Origin: Orientallactaga sibirica
Taxonomy: Eukaryota > Chordata > Mammalia > Rodentia > Dipodidae
NCBI GenBank assembly: GCA_036365145.1
Contig: JAEOAD010000048.1
Span: 14,962,001 to 15,026,000, forward strand
Direction: 5' to 3'
Length of the DNA stretch: 64,000 bases
Shown here: in pieces, positions 38,001-50,090 of the stretch
How positions within the stretch are numbered: the stretch's first letter is position 1
Layout: each line of letters starts with the position of its first letter
Position numbers and translations under genes: made by a program
The notes under the pieces: model-generated
Seen by the model: only the letters and a program-made list of their open reading frames with translations
What the model was told of the DNA's origin: nothing
Databases searched by the model: none

Positions 38001-38907
38001 AAACATCAAGCTGTATATTACAAATACATATATACATTTTATTTATTTATTTGAGAGAGAGAAAGAGGGAGAGAATGGGTATGCCAGGGCCTCTAGCCAC
38101 TGCAAATGAACTCCAGATTATGTGCCACCCTGTGCATCTGGCTTGTGTGGGTACTGGGGAATCAAACCTGGGTCCTTAGGCTTCAGAGGCAAACACCTCA
38201 ACAGCTAAGCCATCTCTCTAGAGCTAATTTTAAAAAATATTAAAAATATTTTATTTTTATTTGTTTATTGACAGAGAGAGAGAGAGAGAGAGAATGGGCA
38301 CACCAGAGCCTTCAGCCACTGCAAACAAACTCCAGATGTGTGTGCCCCCTTGTGCATCTGGCCAACGTGGGTCTTGGAGAATCGAACCTGAGTTCTTTGG
38401 CTTTGCAGGCAAATGCCTTAACTGCTAAGCCATCCCTCTAGCCCTTCAGTGCCAATTTTAAAGAAATAGTTTATTTATTTATTTTCGAGCAGAGAGAGAG
38501 AATATTGATTGATATGCAAGGGCCTCCAGCCTCTACAAATGAACTCCAGGTGCATGTACTACTTTGTGCATCTGGCTTTACATGGGTACTGGGGAACTGA
38601 TCCCAGGTTGTTAGGCTTTGCAGGCAAGTGCCTTAAAGGCTGAGCCATTTCTCCAGCCCTATATATACAATTTTTATTTGTTAAAAATATCAAAGAGGAG
38701 CTGGATGGATGGCTTAGCAGTTAAGGCATTTACCTGCAAAGCCAAGAGACCCAGGTTCCATTCCCCATGACCCACATGAGCCAGATGCACAAGGTGGCAC
38801 ATGCATCTGGAGATCGTTTGCAATGGCTGGAGGCCCTGGTATGCCCATTCTCTCTCTGTGTCTCTCTCTCCTTTCTCTCTGTCAAATAAAAATAAAATAC
38901 ATTTTTT

Positions 38908-39291
38908 GGCAGATAGTTTGGTGGGTAGAGTGCTTGCTGGGCTAGCACGAGTGCCTAAAGGGGTCAAATTCTCCCTGAGTTTGATTCCTCAGCACCCAAG
39001 TAGACATCTGGGAGTGACCTCACACACCTGTGACCCCAATACTGTGGGAAGCTGAGATAGGAGCATCACTGGAACTTCTTGATGGTCGGTAGTTCTGATG
39101 AAAAAACGGCAGCTCCAAATTCAGCGAGAGACTCCATGTCAAGGAAACACACGGATACGTGATAGAAGAGGGCACGCAGGGTCTCCTCTGACCTCCATCT
39201 GCGCTTGCACAGGGCACGCACATCCACACACACACATCCACACACCACACCACGAATATTACACACACATACACACACCACACCACAAATA

Positions 39292-39324
<33 letters not shown>

Positions 39325-39325
39325 C
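38908..39325 (+). mobile_element. B4 SINE with CA-rich tail
   Basis: Left tRNA-like part, the B1-related 'accccaatactgtgggaagctgagat', 'gagagactccatgtcaagg' and then a CA-repeat tail from about 39217. Same architecture as the B4 at 9066-9430. Confidence 0.7.
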
Positions 39326-39534
39326 CAGAAATCAAATGAGTTTTACTACAAATAAGGAGTTTCAAACCAAGTGCACCCTAAAAACTCAAAGAGAAATTGG
39401 AGTGAACAGGATGTGTAATCTGCCTAACGAAGGGTTTGTTTTGGATGATCTGAGGAAACCTTTCACAAAAATAAAAGAATACGGTGGGAAACTAAGGTTG
39501 CCCTCCGGTTAGGTTATGCGATGGTGAATAGTAG

Positions 39535-39548
39535 CCAGTAGATGGCAG
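39535..39548 (+). promoter_or_regulatory. CTCF-type motif in URAD intron 1
   Basis: CCAGTAGATGGCAG fits the CCASYAGRKGGCRS consensus throughout, in a unique interval (39330-39680) between SINE clusters. Same orientation as the motif at 30474. Confidence 0.5.
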
Positions 39549-40194
39549 TACAGGATTAATATTGAGCTCCAGACCTCCATACACTCAGAATGAAAATGAA
39601 GCAACAGCAATGGCTGTAATAAAAGACAAGGTTGAAAGGCACACACACACCTGAATCAACTTATTTGTAATAAAAATCAAAAAGTGCTGGGCGTGGTGGC
39701 GCACGCCTTGAATCCCAGCACTGTGGGAGGCAGAAGTAGGAGGATCGCCGTGAGTTCAAAGTCACCCTGAGACTACATAGTGAATTCCAGGTCAGCCTGG
39801 GCTAGAGCAAGACCCTACCTCAGGACGGGGGTAGGGGGATGAGAATAAATCAAAGAGTATCTGGCTATGGTGGCTCATGACTTTAATCCCAGCACTTGGG
39901 AGCTGATCACTGTGAGTTCAAGGTCAGCCTGAGACTACAGAGTGAGCAACCAGTCAGCTTGGTCTAGAATGAGACCCTTACTAAAATAGATAAATACATA
40001 AATAAATAAACAAACAAACAAAGCAAAGAGTGGGTCAGGGCTGTAGCTCTGTGGTAGCACGTGCCTAGCATGTGCAAAGCTCAGGGATTCATCCTCAACA
40101 TCACAAAATAAGCTAAATAAACACAAAACAAAGTGTACTCATTTGTTCACTCAGTCAAAGGTAGCACTCTCTCCCAAGTATGTTGGTTCATTGG

Positions 40195-40234
<40 letters not shown>

Positions 40235-40239
<5 letters not shown>

Positions 40240-40480
40240 AGAGAGAGAGAGAGAAAGGGAGAGGAAGACAGATAGAGATGGGTGCACCACCAGTCTCTCA
40301 GATGCTACGAACGAAATCCAGATGCGTGCGCCCCCTTGTGGTCAAGTGTGGCATTGCGCCCTTGTGTCATTTTGCATCTGGCTAAACGTGGGACCTGGAG
40401 ATTGGAACCGCTGGAGATTGGAACCAGTGTTCTTAGGCTTAGGAGCAGGCGCCTTAACTGCTAAGCCATCTCTCCAGCCC
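40235..40480 (-). mobile_element. Expanded B2-like SINE variant
   Basis: Near-duplicate of the long form at 8765-9040: it shares 'ggtcaagtgtggcattgcgc', the tandem 'gattggaacc' and the 'ggcttaggagcaggcgcc' end. A 38-base T run lies immediately left of its tail. Confidence 0.75.
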
Positions 40481-41116
40481 CATCGGTGCCTTTTGAGTCT
40501 CTGGTGGAGATATATCCCAGGCTTGTCTTGGGCGCTGGATGGTAGCCAAAGCAAGTCCTTGACTGCCATGAGCTTTCATCTTGGGGAAGGCAGGCAGGGT
40601 TAAAATAAACCAATATGACTATTTCACATTCTAAACATTGTTAGAACACATGTATATTGCAGGAAGTGTGTAATGAAGATCTTCCTGAGTCAGTCAAATA
40701 AAAAGTTTTAAACTGCAGAATGAGGGCTGGAGAGATGACTCAGCAATTAAGGTGTTTGTTTGCAAAGCCCAAGGAGCTAGCTTCCCCAGTACCCATTTAA
40801 AGCCAGATGCACAGTGGCGCATGCATTTAGAGTTCATCTTTACATGGGTACTGGGGAATTGAACCCATTTGCAGCAGCTGGAGGCCCTGGTGCACCCATT
40901 GTCTCTCTCTCCTTTCACTCTCTCTCTCTCTCTGCTTGCAAATAATAAATAAAATATTTTTTTAAACCTGAAGGCTTGGAGCCGGGCTTGGTGGTGCACG
41001 CCTTTAATCCCAGCACTCAGAAGGCAGAGGTAGGAGGATCACCATGAGTTCGAGGCCACTGTGAGACTACATAGTGAATTTCAGGTCAGCCTGAGCTAGA
41101 GTGAGACCCTACCTCG

Positions 41117-41147
<31 letters not shown>

Positions 41148-43728
41148 AACTGAAGGCTTGATAAGGAAACAGCTCAGATGAAGGACAAGGTCACTTAAAA
41201 AGAGAAAACCAAGACAAGCATGAACTTCATAGTTGAGGACCACAGGCAGACCTGCAAGGTAATTGGAGAATCATGAAAAGTACGGGGTGGGGGAGAGGGA
41301 GGTGAGGAAAAAGAAACAGGGAAAAGGCAGACTATGCAGAGCTTTCTAGATAGCATCAAGGCTGGGAAGGCTGTCTTGTTGAAGAACATGGATTTAGTAT
41401 GGGGTGGGTAGGGCTCCACCCCAGTATAGGGATGGGGTGGGGCACATCGGACACAGAGGGATCAGGTCAGGGGACTGTTGCAATAGTAAGAGTGAGAGAT
41501 GGGGTTGTTTGAACTGTGGTTAGAGTAGTGGAGATGGAAAGAAGTCATTGAATTTGGGGGGGGGGTGGATGTTGGAGCCAAAGGCAACAGGATGTGTTAA
41601 GATGGGTTTGCTGGGGGCAGGTCAGGAACCGAAAATACTGAACATAAGTCTAAGCGCTTACACTGAGTGAGCTGGTGCAGTTTTCTTAGGTGAGGAAGAC
41701 TTGGCAGTGTCAGGATGTAGTGGAGAAAGGAGCTCAGGAAGGCCGAAGTGCCTGGGGCTCATGCATGGTGAACTTCACAAGTGCTCCATTGGATCATGAG
41801 GAAGGAAGTCCGTGGAGAGTTAAGGGCTGTCTAGATCTGGGTATTGGAGAGTTGTTGGCATTTAGAACTGGATGAGAATTCTTTTTAAAAATTTTTTGGG
41901 GGGGTGCTGGAGAGAAGGCTTAGTGGTTAAGACGCATGCCTGTGAAGCCTAAGGACCCAGGTTCGATTCTCCAGGTCCCACGTAAGCCAGATGCACATGG
42001 TGGCACATGCACCTGGAATTCATTTACAGTGACTAGAGGCCCTGGTGTGCCTATTCTCACTCTCCCCCAATAAATAAATAATTTTTAAAAACTTAAAAAT
42101 TTTGTTTTTATTTGTTTATGAGAAAGAGAGGGGGGGAGAGAGAGAGCGCCAGGGTCTTTAGCCACTACAAAGGAACTCCAGATGCATGTGCTACCATGTG
42201 TATCTGGCTTATGTGGTTTCTAGGGAATTGAACCTGAGTCCTCAGGCTTCGCAGGCAAGTACCTTAACCGCTAAGCCAACTCTCCAGCCCTGGGTGAGCG
42301 TTCTTACTGCATCTGTGTACATGGACAAGGAAAAAGGTGTGAGTCCTGAGGTCTGGGGTCCTCTGATGTCATTGAGCTGGCACAGCAATATGAAGCGTAG
42401 GTGAGGCATGAGGAAAGAGGGCCAGCCATGTGACACACTCCCTAAAGCTCAGAAGGAAGAGGATCAGGCATGGGCCAGTGGGTTCAGCTGAGATCTCTGT
42501 CATCCGTCCACAAGCTCCATGAGTGGAGACTGGTTGCTGGGTGGGGCTGGAAGCTTGAAAGCGTGAACCTGGAAGGGGAGTGGAGGAAGTAGACAGTTTT
42601 GAAGTGAGAACAGAGAAATAAGGAGAAAGTGGAAGACAATAGGGATACCAGGGAAGGCTTTAATTGTGCCTTCTGGAAAAGTGAGTTTGTAGTATGTTTG
42701 TACAAGGATAGGAATGGAGACCATAGAAAGACGAATGCCTGACATCTCAGAAGAAAAGTCTGAGAACTAAAGAGGGGCTGTCTTCAAGGACATAAGTAGC
42801 CTCAGAAAATCCAACCAACTAATCAAACAAACAACAACAACAACACAAATGGGGGCTGGAAAGATGGCTTAGCAGTTAAGGTGCTTGCCTGCAAAGCCAA
42901 AGGACCCAGGTTCGATTCCCCAAGACCCACGTAAGCCAGATGCACAAGGTGGAGCATGTGTCTGGAGTTCATTTGCAGTGGCTAGAGGTTCTGGTACATC
43001 CAGTCTCTCTCTCTCTCTCTCAAATAATAATAATAATAATCCAAGAACTTTGGAGTTCTACCCAGAATCCCAGAACTTTGGAGGTGGAGGCAGGAACAAC
43101 AGGAGCTTGAGGCCAACCTTGGTTACATGAGCCCAAAAAGAACACACAAGGATGGCCTAGTTTCTAAAACATGCCACCACTATGCCAGGAGTGGGAACTT
43201 ACTGCTGGGTATAGACACACACAGAGGCAGGTGTGTCCTCAGGGCTCCCGGCAATTGCCTCCTTGGCCACTGTTGCCTGCCCTGTCTTTTTTCCTAGAGG
43301 AACAATGAGGGTTGGCTCTGCCAAGAACTCTTCTACATGTTACAAATAACAGATGCCCACACCGACATCTCTAGACATGGCGTCCGGTGACACAGTAGGG
43401 AAATCCTGAATTTCAGGGAAGGCTCTGTGATCCCTGAGACTGGTCTGGTCAGTACTTGCTCAACCAAGTAGGAAGAGTTTCAGGAATGTTAACCGCTCTC
43501 CCAGGTCTTCAGCCCCCTACTTGGATTTATGGCCACAGGTGGGCGTACCTTGGGTAGACGGGTGTTCGGAGAAATAAGGGAGGGTCCTTGCTGTGGACCT
43601 GTTGGCAGGTGGATGCTGTGGCCCTGAAGGTGGGGGTGGGGTCACTGACTGGGCAAACCAGTTCTAATTCTGCTGGATAGACTCCATTCCCCTGTTACAT
43701 CCTTTCCTTGTGATGTGGTGCTGAAGGG

Positions 43729-43775
<47 letters not shown>

Positions 43776-44701
43776 TCAGTTCCTCTTTTTTTTTTTTTTT
43801 TTTTTTTTTTACTCTATTTTCTTCTGTTCTTTGCTCTGCCCTTTTCTCCACCTCCTTTCTCTCATCCTTCCTCACCTCCCCCCAAGAATGGAAAACACAT
43901 GCTCGCTCTTGGGCAAACATTAACCCAGGGGATGCTTTCAAGAGGAGAGATCAACCCTAGGGGGAGTGAGAAGTGAGGTGCAAGGGCAGGAGGCAGGTCT
44001 GCAGTGGGTGGGGGTGCGCTTCAGCAGCCCTCTTGGGCTAGGCAGCCTGAGCCAGGAGGATCTGAGAGGATATCTCCCCCAATTCCAGCGCAGCCCACCA
44101 ATAACTACTTCTCTGTCACTTGGGCTGGCTCTGGTGAGTGCAATAAAGCCATTGGAGCCCCAGACTGGGCAAGGGAAGTGAGTGGCTGTTTTGAAACTGA
44201 ACAGGAAGAGAAGTCAGTCAGAGGATGAGCTGTGCTACAGCAGACGGGCAAGACTCCCCCACTGCAGTCAGGGCAGCCTGGTCATCCCACGGCTGGGTGG
44301 GGTGATCCTGGCTGAGCCCACATGTCACAGCCAACTCTGGACCCTAGGCTGGGGCCACTGGTCCACCAGGTGGGGAATTTAACACCCACATTTTCGCACC
44401 ACACGGACAGCGTTGGATGTATGGAGCAGAAGAGAACTGTTTGGGGTGGAGGAAGCTTAGGGTACCCATGAGGGAGGTTTAGAAGCAAAGGTGTTAAAGA
44501 GGTGGGATTCTTGGTGACAGGAGTTGTGTTCTGAACTCCCCTTAACATTTCAAGGATAGCTAAGTCTCTAAAGGACTGACTGCCATTTTGGAGTAAGGTT
44601 CCAGGTGCATTCAGCTGAGTGACCTTGGCAAATCACCTTTTTCTGAGCCTTTATTAAATATTCATATGCATGTTTGAGAGAGAGAGAAACAGAGAGAACG
44701 G

Positions 44702-44781
44702 GTGCCCTAGGGCCTCCAGGCACTGCAAAGGAATTCCAGGTGTGCCCTAGGGCATCCAGGCACTACAAAGGAATGCCAGGT
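44702..44781. repeat. 40-bp tandem duplication within a B2-like SINE
   Basis: Two copies of a 40-base unit starting gtgccctagggc (44702-44741 and 44742-44781), with a few substitutions. The duplicated piece is the region preceding the usual 'ccagatg' block. Confidence 0.8.
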
Positions 44782-46159
44782 GTGCCATCCACCACCTTTG
44801 TGCATTAATTGGCTTTTTTTTTTTTTTTTTTTTTTTGGTTTTTGAGGGAGGGCCAAATCTGGCCCAGGCTGACCTTTGGCTTTGTAGTCTCAGGGTGCCT
44901 TAACTACTAAGCCATCCCTGCCAGAGTGCTGGGATTAATTAATTAATTAATTAACTTTTATACTTTATTAAATATTCTTAGGGCTCTCTCAGGAGATGGG
45001 CCCATGAATTAGCTGGTGGTGCAGTCCTTACCTTTCTGTCATTCAAGGAAAACAAAGTTTGAGGAACTGTCAATAAGAGAGGGTTTCCGGGCTGGAGAGA
45101 TAGCTTAGCGGTTAAGGTGCTTGCCTATGAAGTCAAAGGACCCAGGTTTTGTTCCTCAGGACCCACATAAGCCAGATGCACAAGGGGGCACATGCATCTG
45201 GTGTTTGTTTACAGTGGCTAGAGGCCCTGGCATGCCCATTCTCTCTGTCTCTCTTCTATCTCTCTCTGTTTGCACATAAATAAAATAAAATAATTTTTAG
45301 TTTTTTTTAAAAAAGAGAGGGTTTCCTCTTTTTAGTTTTATTGAGATACACTTTACCAAAGAATATTTATTATTATTATTATTTTGGTTTTTCGAGGTAG
45401 GGTCTCACTCTGGCCCAGGCTGACCTGGAATTCACTATGTAGTCACGGCGATCTTCCTACCTCTGCCTCCCAAGTGCGGGGATTAAAGGCGTGCACCATC
45501 ACCCCTGGCTGGAATATTCTTTTTGATTTGATTTGGTTTGGTTTTTCGAGGTAGGGTCTCACTCTAGCCCAGGCTGACCTGTAAATTCACTCTGTAGTCT
45601 CAGGGTGGCCTCGAACTCACTGCGACCCTCCTGAGATTAAAGGAGTGTGTCACCATGCCTGGCAAATGAAAGAGAGAGACAGAGAACGGGCACACCAGGA
45701 CCTCCCAGCCACTAAAATGTCAGACACATGCACCACTTTGTGGGTACTGGGGATTTGAACCTGGGTCATCAGACTTTGCAAGCAAGTGTCTTTTGTTTTA
45801 AAAAATATATATTTATTTGACAGAGAGAGACAGACAGAAATAGGCAGGTAGAGAGAGAGAATGGGTACACCAGGGACTCCAGCCACTGCAAACGAACTCC
45901 AGATGCATGCACCACCTTGGGCATCTGGCTTACAGGGACCTGGAGAATCGAGCCTCGAACTGGGGTCCTTTAGGCTTCACAGGCAAGTGTTTAACCACGA
46001 AGCCATCTCTCCAGTCCTTGCCAAAGGATGTTTTTTTTTTTTTTTTTTTGTCTCATGTTCCCAACAGAGTCTCCCACTTATTCTTCCTGCTTTGTTGGGT
46101 TGGAAAGAGCCAGCTATGACCCCAGGTGCCCCAGTGCAGTTCCACTGCTAGCTGGCCTC

Positions 46160-46270
46160 TTATAATAAGGTCATCTTATGTTTACTAGGCATTGGGCCCT
46201 GGGGTTTAGGGAAATGAATTGTCTGTAATCCTCAGAGCTCCTCCACAGGTTAGGTGTCATTGTAACCACC
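46160..46270 (+). mobile_element. MIR SINE (degenerate)
   Basis: Keeps the order 'ttactaggcattgggc', 'aatcctcagagctcc', 'aggttaggtgtcattgtaac', which follows MIR. The last recognisable old repeat before the repeat-poor CDX2 neighbourhood. Confidence 0.5.
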
Positions 46271-47152
46271 ACATCTGAGGCCTTGGCTAGCCCTCGAGCT
46301 AAGTCAAGTGACCAGGCCAGGCCTCAGGAAGTCCCCAGGGTTGGGTCAGGAGTCAGAACCTAGGTATTCCAATTTTAGGTCTAGGAGATTATGGGACGCT
46401 TTTTTCCAAGAAAACTTTATTGTTTGCGGGCTATTCGGAAGGGGTGGGGGAATAACCACGCCTGGCAGGGTGGGTGGGCGGTGGTGTGAACGTCCTTAAA
46501 AAAAACCAGGCAGGCAGTTTTCTCTCAGAAGGATGGAGAGTTCCGGTTGGAAATGGGGTTTCTTTGCAGTTAATCCGTGAGGATTTTAGTGTGCTTCATT
46601 CCAGAAATCCAGAACTCACACTCACGGTCACAAAATCTTGGGGATTTATTTGCCGAGCCCGCTGGATGTTACCCTCCTAGTGCCACCCCGCCCCAGTCTT
46701 TTCTCCTTTGGAGCAGAACGAAACTCATCCCAGGCCTTGGGCAGGAAGTCTTCGGGCCTTCGCGTCCGGCCCCTTTCAAACATCAAAGCCCCCCTGAGAG
46801 CCCAGGACTTTGAAAAGATACAAAAAGCCCTGGCTCCTTATCGCGTCCCGGCTCTCTCTCCCTCGAACGGGGTCGTAAATTCCGAGCCTCGGCGGCCACC
46901 CTTTCTCCCCTCCGCTGCCCTCTATGCCCAAGGTCTCAAAGGACAAACTTGTCCCTCCCCCCCCCACCAACGGGGGTCCTCGAGGGAACCAGGAGTGGGG
47001 GGGGGACGCAAGGTCTGGGATCTATTAGGATAGAGGGTGCCTTGAGGCATCCCTGCCAGGGGACCCTGCTTGGCCTAAGGGTGAGTGGGGCGGGTGGTGG
47101 GCAGAGCCGGGGAGGCCGGGGCTGCTCGGTGACCGGCTGGGGCGCGCGCACA

Positions 47153-47174
47153 TGTGTGTGTGTATGTGTGTGTG
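47153..47174 (+). repeat. URAD: TG repeat at the URAD exon 2 acceptor
   Basis: An imperfect (TG)n tract directly precedes the short cttctccgcag acceptor, leaving only about ten bases of real polypyrimidine sequence. In the transcript it is a UG repeat, the kind of site bound by TDP-43. Confidence 0.85.
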
Positions 47175-47185
47175 CTTCTCCGCAG

Positions 47186-47532
47186 GCCAGGAAGGCATCC
47201 TGCGCTGTCACCCGGACCTGGCGGGCCGCGAGCTGCAGCGGGGCACGCTCACCACCGAGTCCCAGCGAGAGCAGAGCGGCGCGGGGCTCACGACCCTGAG
47301 CGGGGACGAACGGCAACGCCTGAGCGAGCTCAACGCGAGCTACCGTGCACGCTTCGGCTTCCCCTTCGTGCTGGCAGCGCGTCTCAGCGACCGCGCCGCT
47401 GTGCCCCGGGAGCTGGCGCGTCGCCTGCACCGACAGCCGGAGCTCGAGCTGCGCACCGCCCTGGGCGAGGTGAAGAAGATCGGTCACCTGCGCCTGGTGG
47501 ATCTGCTGGGCTCCGACCCCGCTAGGCTGTGA
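47186..47532 (+). CDS. URAD: URAD exon 2 (catalytic core, PTS1-like end)
   Basis: Completes a 173-residue protein, the same length as human. It begins GQEGILRCHPDLAGRELQRG and continues to LGEVKKIGHLRLVDLLGSDP before the terminal ARL and TGA at 47530-47532. Counting from the chosen start, the residues known to be catalytic in the family fall exactly in place: His67 in RCHPD, Glu87 in SQREQSG and Arg161 in HLRLVD. The C-terminal ARL fits the peroxisomal PTS1 pattern. The exon is GC-rich. An open antisense frame overlaps it and is a shadow. Confidence 0.96.
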
Positions 47533-48360
47533 CGCCCAAGACGCGGGGACTTTGGATGGGTGGATGGCGGGGAGATGGAGAGGAGAAACACACACCCTCC
47601 GACCTGGCGCAGTGCGCTCGCTCCCGGCTCAGCTTCGGGCCTGCGCCAAGCTCCACTTCACGTGCACAAAGAGAAAGTGAAGGATTGAAGCGATCGCGCG
47701 AGCCATGAGTCCTTTTCTCCAACCACTCGCACACACGCACGCGCGCGCGTGGCTAACATATCCATAGAGTTGAGCGCGCTGCGCCTGGTGTTACCCAGCT
47801 CGCAGCTTCAACTCTCCACTCGCAGGCCGACGCCCAAGCCTTGCTGGATTACAGCTCATCTCCCCCCACCCCCCACCCCCACTTCTGTTACCCTCTCCGG
47901 CTAAGACTGAGCTGCTTGTTTTTCTTCCTCAGTTGATACACCTGATATTTACATATGAGCGTAAGCAGCTTTCTGGCTCTGGGACATCTTTGGAAGCTGC
48001 AGCTGGAAAAAAATCAAAACAGTATCTTTAGTCCTAGGCTGCCCTAGTCAAGGGATGGGAGTGGTGAGCAGAGAGAAGGGGTAGAAGGGGGGCGGGAAGC
48101 AGCCCCTGTATTCCCAGAGTGGGGGGAAGAGTGGGTGTGTGTGTGCGTGTGCGCGCGCGCGCGCCTCCAAGCTGGAAAGGCCTGAAGGTCAGGAATGAGT
48201 GGCCTCCTTATCCCTTCTAAAGGTTGACCCTGGGGAATGGGGGGTGGACAGGACTACTCCCGGAAGCCATAGGTTATTTAAATACTAATACTAATTGGGC
48301 AGAACTGGATGCTGTGGACGCGGGGGGGAGTGGGGGTCACAGCATCCTGCCCATCGCGCT

Positions 48361-48366
48361 AATAAA
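48361..48366 (+). terminator. URAD: Candidate URAD polyadenylation signal
   Basis: First clear AATAAA after the URAD stop, 829 bases downstream. A second lies at 48717-48722. Neither has supporting evidence other than the hexamer. Confidence 0.35.
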
Positions 48367-50045
48367 ATGAAGGGAAATGGTACCCGCAGAAATCTTTGGT
48401 AGAGTAGGTCAGCCCTAGGTCTCGGTCGCCCCCCCCCCGCACCCTTCCCCAGAATACTACTTAGGTTTCTCTTGGCAAAGAAAAAGCAAGCCACGCATGC
48501 GCCCCTCCCCAACAGCGACAGGTGAGAGGTGGACACAGTTGGCTCTTTTGAGAACAAGAACTTCCATTAGTCAAAAGTCTAGTTCAGGGTTAGCTGCAGC
48601 CACAAAAACAAACAGAACAAAATCTCCCCCTCCCCTCCGCGTTTTTTTTTTTTTTTTTTTTCTCCCATAAAGCGCTGTGTCATGACACTTGGCTTCTGGG
48701 GCTGGTTGTTGACTGAAATAAAACCCCTCCTTGAGCGCTAGGAATGACAGCCAAGGAACCTCTTTTCCCAGTTCATCCCTGAGCCGTGAGTGAGGGCGAG
48801 AGAAGCTGGAGATGGGGGTAGGGTGGGCAGATGCCACAGACCCTGGCTGTCTCCAGCACCCCAGGCCTAGACCGCCCGCAGGTAGCAGAGAGCACCTGGG
48901 TGGGTGTCCACAGACACTGCGGGGGCTTTCGGACCTCAGGACCGTGATGCTATGCCCTGGGGCCCCCTGGGCTAGATACCTTCTAACCAGGGTAATTTGG
49001 GGGTTTTCCTGACACCGGAGAACCTGCTGTATGGTGAAGAATATATGAATACATGTCTTAGGATTCAAATACCGCACGCTGGATCTAAGACTCCACCAGC
49101 GCTGGAAGCACCTTGCCCAGCCCTGGGGTGAATCCAATCTTTAGATAAAGAGTCTTAAAATGCAGAATCCACCCAGTTTATGTAGATTGGTTAGACAGAA
49201 GATGCTAAGAATCCACCGGGGCAAGATTCCCAGAGCTTTTTTTTTTTTTTTTTTTTTTTGGTAGAGGAGTGAAGATGGGATCAGAGCGGACCAGCGGGTC
49301 TTCAATTACACAATTACAGCTGAGCAGTTCTGAGGTAGTCCGGGAAATCGGTTATTCACCTTTGGAAAAAGGGGTGGGTGGGTGGGGCAGTCGTTGGATC
49401 TACCCTTAGGAGGAATCTGGGGGTGATGGACTGGGAGCGGGTTGCACCTGGCCTCTCCCTACGCCTCTTCGAGCGCGGGAAGCGGGACGAGGGACGTGGA
49501 CTCCCTTCCAGAGGAGCCAAGGGGCCCCGAGGCCGAGTGTGACTGCTCAAAGATTGAGGGGCAGTTCTCTTTGGCCGAATCGTGGGTCACAGTGACAAAC
49601 TCTGGGCCCTCTGCTGGGTACACAGACGCTTGTCAATTCCCTCTGGTGCGCAGGATGCGGGGACAAATCCCGGCAGCCAAGATCTCAGTGCGCTGGGGAG
49701 GGCCAGATGGGAGACACCGCCCAGGCGCCCTAGCAAACATCGGTGGACGCAGAAACGGCTGGTCAACACCAGAGTGAGCAATTAATATTTTACTTAAGAT
49801 TTCGTTAAGAAAACAAATAAAGAAAATATAAAGAGCGACAGTGTCAATGCTAAGAATTGGAGAGTTGCACACACACTAGGGAAACAGCTTCGCACCCCAC
49901 TCCACCTCCCACTCCTCCTGTCCTTTCCCTTACAAATAAACATCCCAGCGCAGAGGGAAGGGACAACAGCCAGGCTTGGCCTGAGATTCCAGGGCTGAAT
50001 CTCAGCTTGTTACTCACCTGTGTATCTGGGGGACTGAATGGGGCC

Positions 50046-50090
50046 TTAAACAAACAAACAAACAAACAAACAAACAAACAAACAAAAAAC
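50046..50090. repeat. (CAAA)n microsatellite
   Basis: About ten CAAA units in otherwise unique DNA, not attached to a recognisable SINE. Confidence 0.9.

Larger units (their letters stand above)
32140..39999. other. URAD: URAD intron 1, first half
   Basis: Repeats: partial B1 32250-32338 (-) and 32442-32570 (+); B2-like 33332-33575 (+, intermediate body); B1 33580-33735 (+) and degenerate 33752-33860 (+); B2-like starting 34128 (+), cut by a B1 34300-34452 (-); ID-like about 34660-34718 (-); B1 34850-34985 (-); B2-like 35093-35320 (+) and a fragment near 35333-35380; ID_B1-type composite 35630-35846 (-); B2-like 36060-36308 (-) and 36335-36533 (-); B1 36780-36925 (-); MIR 37070-37230 (+); B1 37530-37690 (-) and 37725-37858 (+); B2-like 38035-38225, 38240-38445, 38465-38662 (all -) and 38697-38905 (+); B4 38908-39325 (+); B1 39686-39825 (+) and 39862-39999 (+). 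The block 32590-33300 is unique. Confidence 0.7.
40000..47185. other. URAD: URAD intron 1, second half
   Basis: Repeats: ID-like about 40035-40110 (+); expanded B2-like 40235-40480 (-) with a 38-T run before it; B2-like 40726-40960 (+); B1 40980-41150 (+); B2-like 41905-42090 (+), 42100-42292 (-) and 42850-43040 (+); (TG)n at 43732-43770; a B2-like with an internal tandem duplication 44650-44810 (-); partial B1 44812-44925 (-); B2-like 45087-45300 (+); B1 45380-45510 (-) and 45535-45662 (-); B2-like 45665-45790 (-, partial) and 45800-46017 (-); degenerate MIR about 46160-46270 (+). Unique: 41160-41890, 42300-42840, 43140-44640, and 46280 onward, which becomes GC-rich toward exon 2. Confidence 0.7.

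Noticed and set aside
40200..40237. Possible CRISPR-like or phage-like repeated units among the regularly spaced repeats
   Set aside because: All regular repeats resolve into SINEs, their tails or microsatellites. The window is vertebrate nuclear DNA.
41160..41890. A diverged block with 'gttgcaatagtaagagtgagag' style sequence
   Set aside because: It vaguely resembles an ancient mammalian interspersed repeat, but I could not name the family with confidence, so it is left as unique sequence.
44364..44380. A third CTCF-like sequence (ccaccaggtgggga)
   Set aside because: It fails the invariant GGC of the core consensus.
46936..47595. A 219-codon minus-strand frame over URAD exon 2
   Set aside because: Antisense shadow of a GC-rich exon; the sense frame encodes a clear URAD protein.
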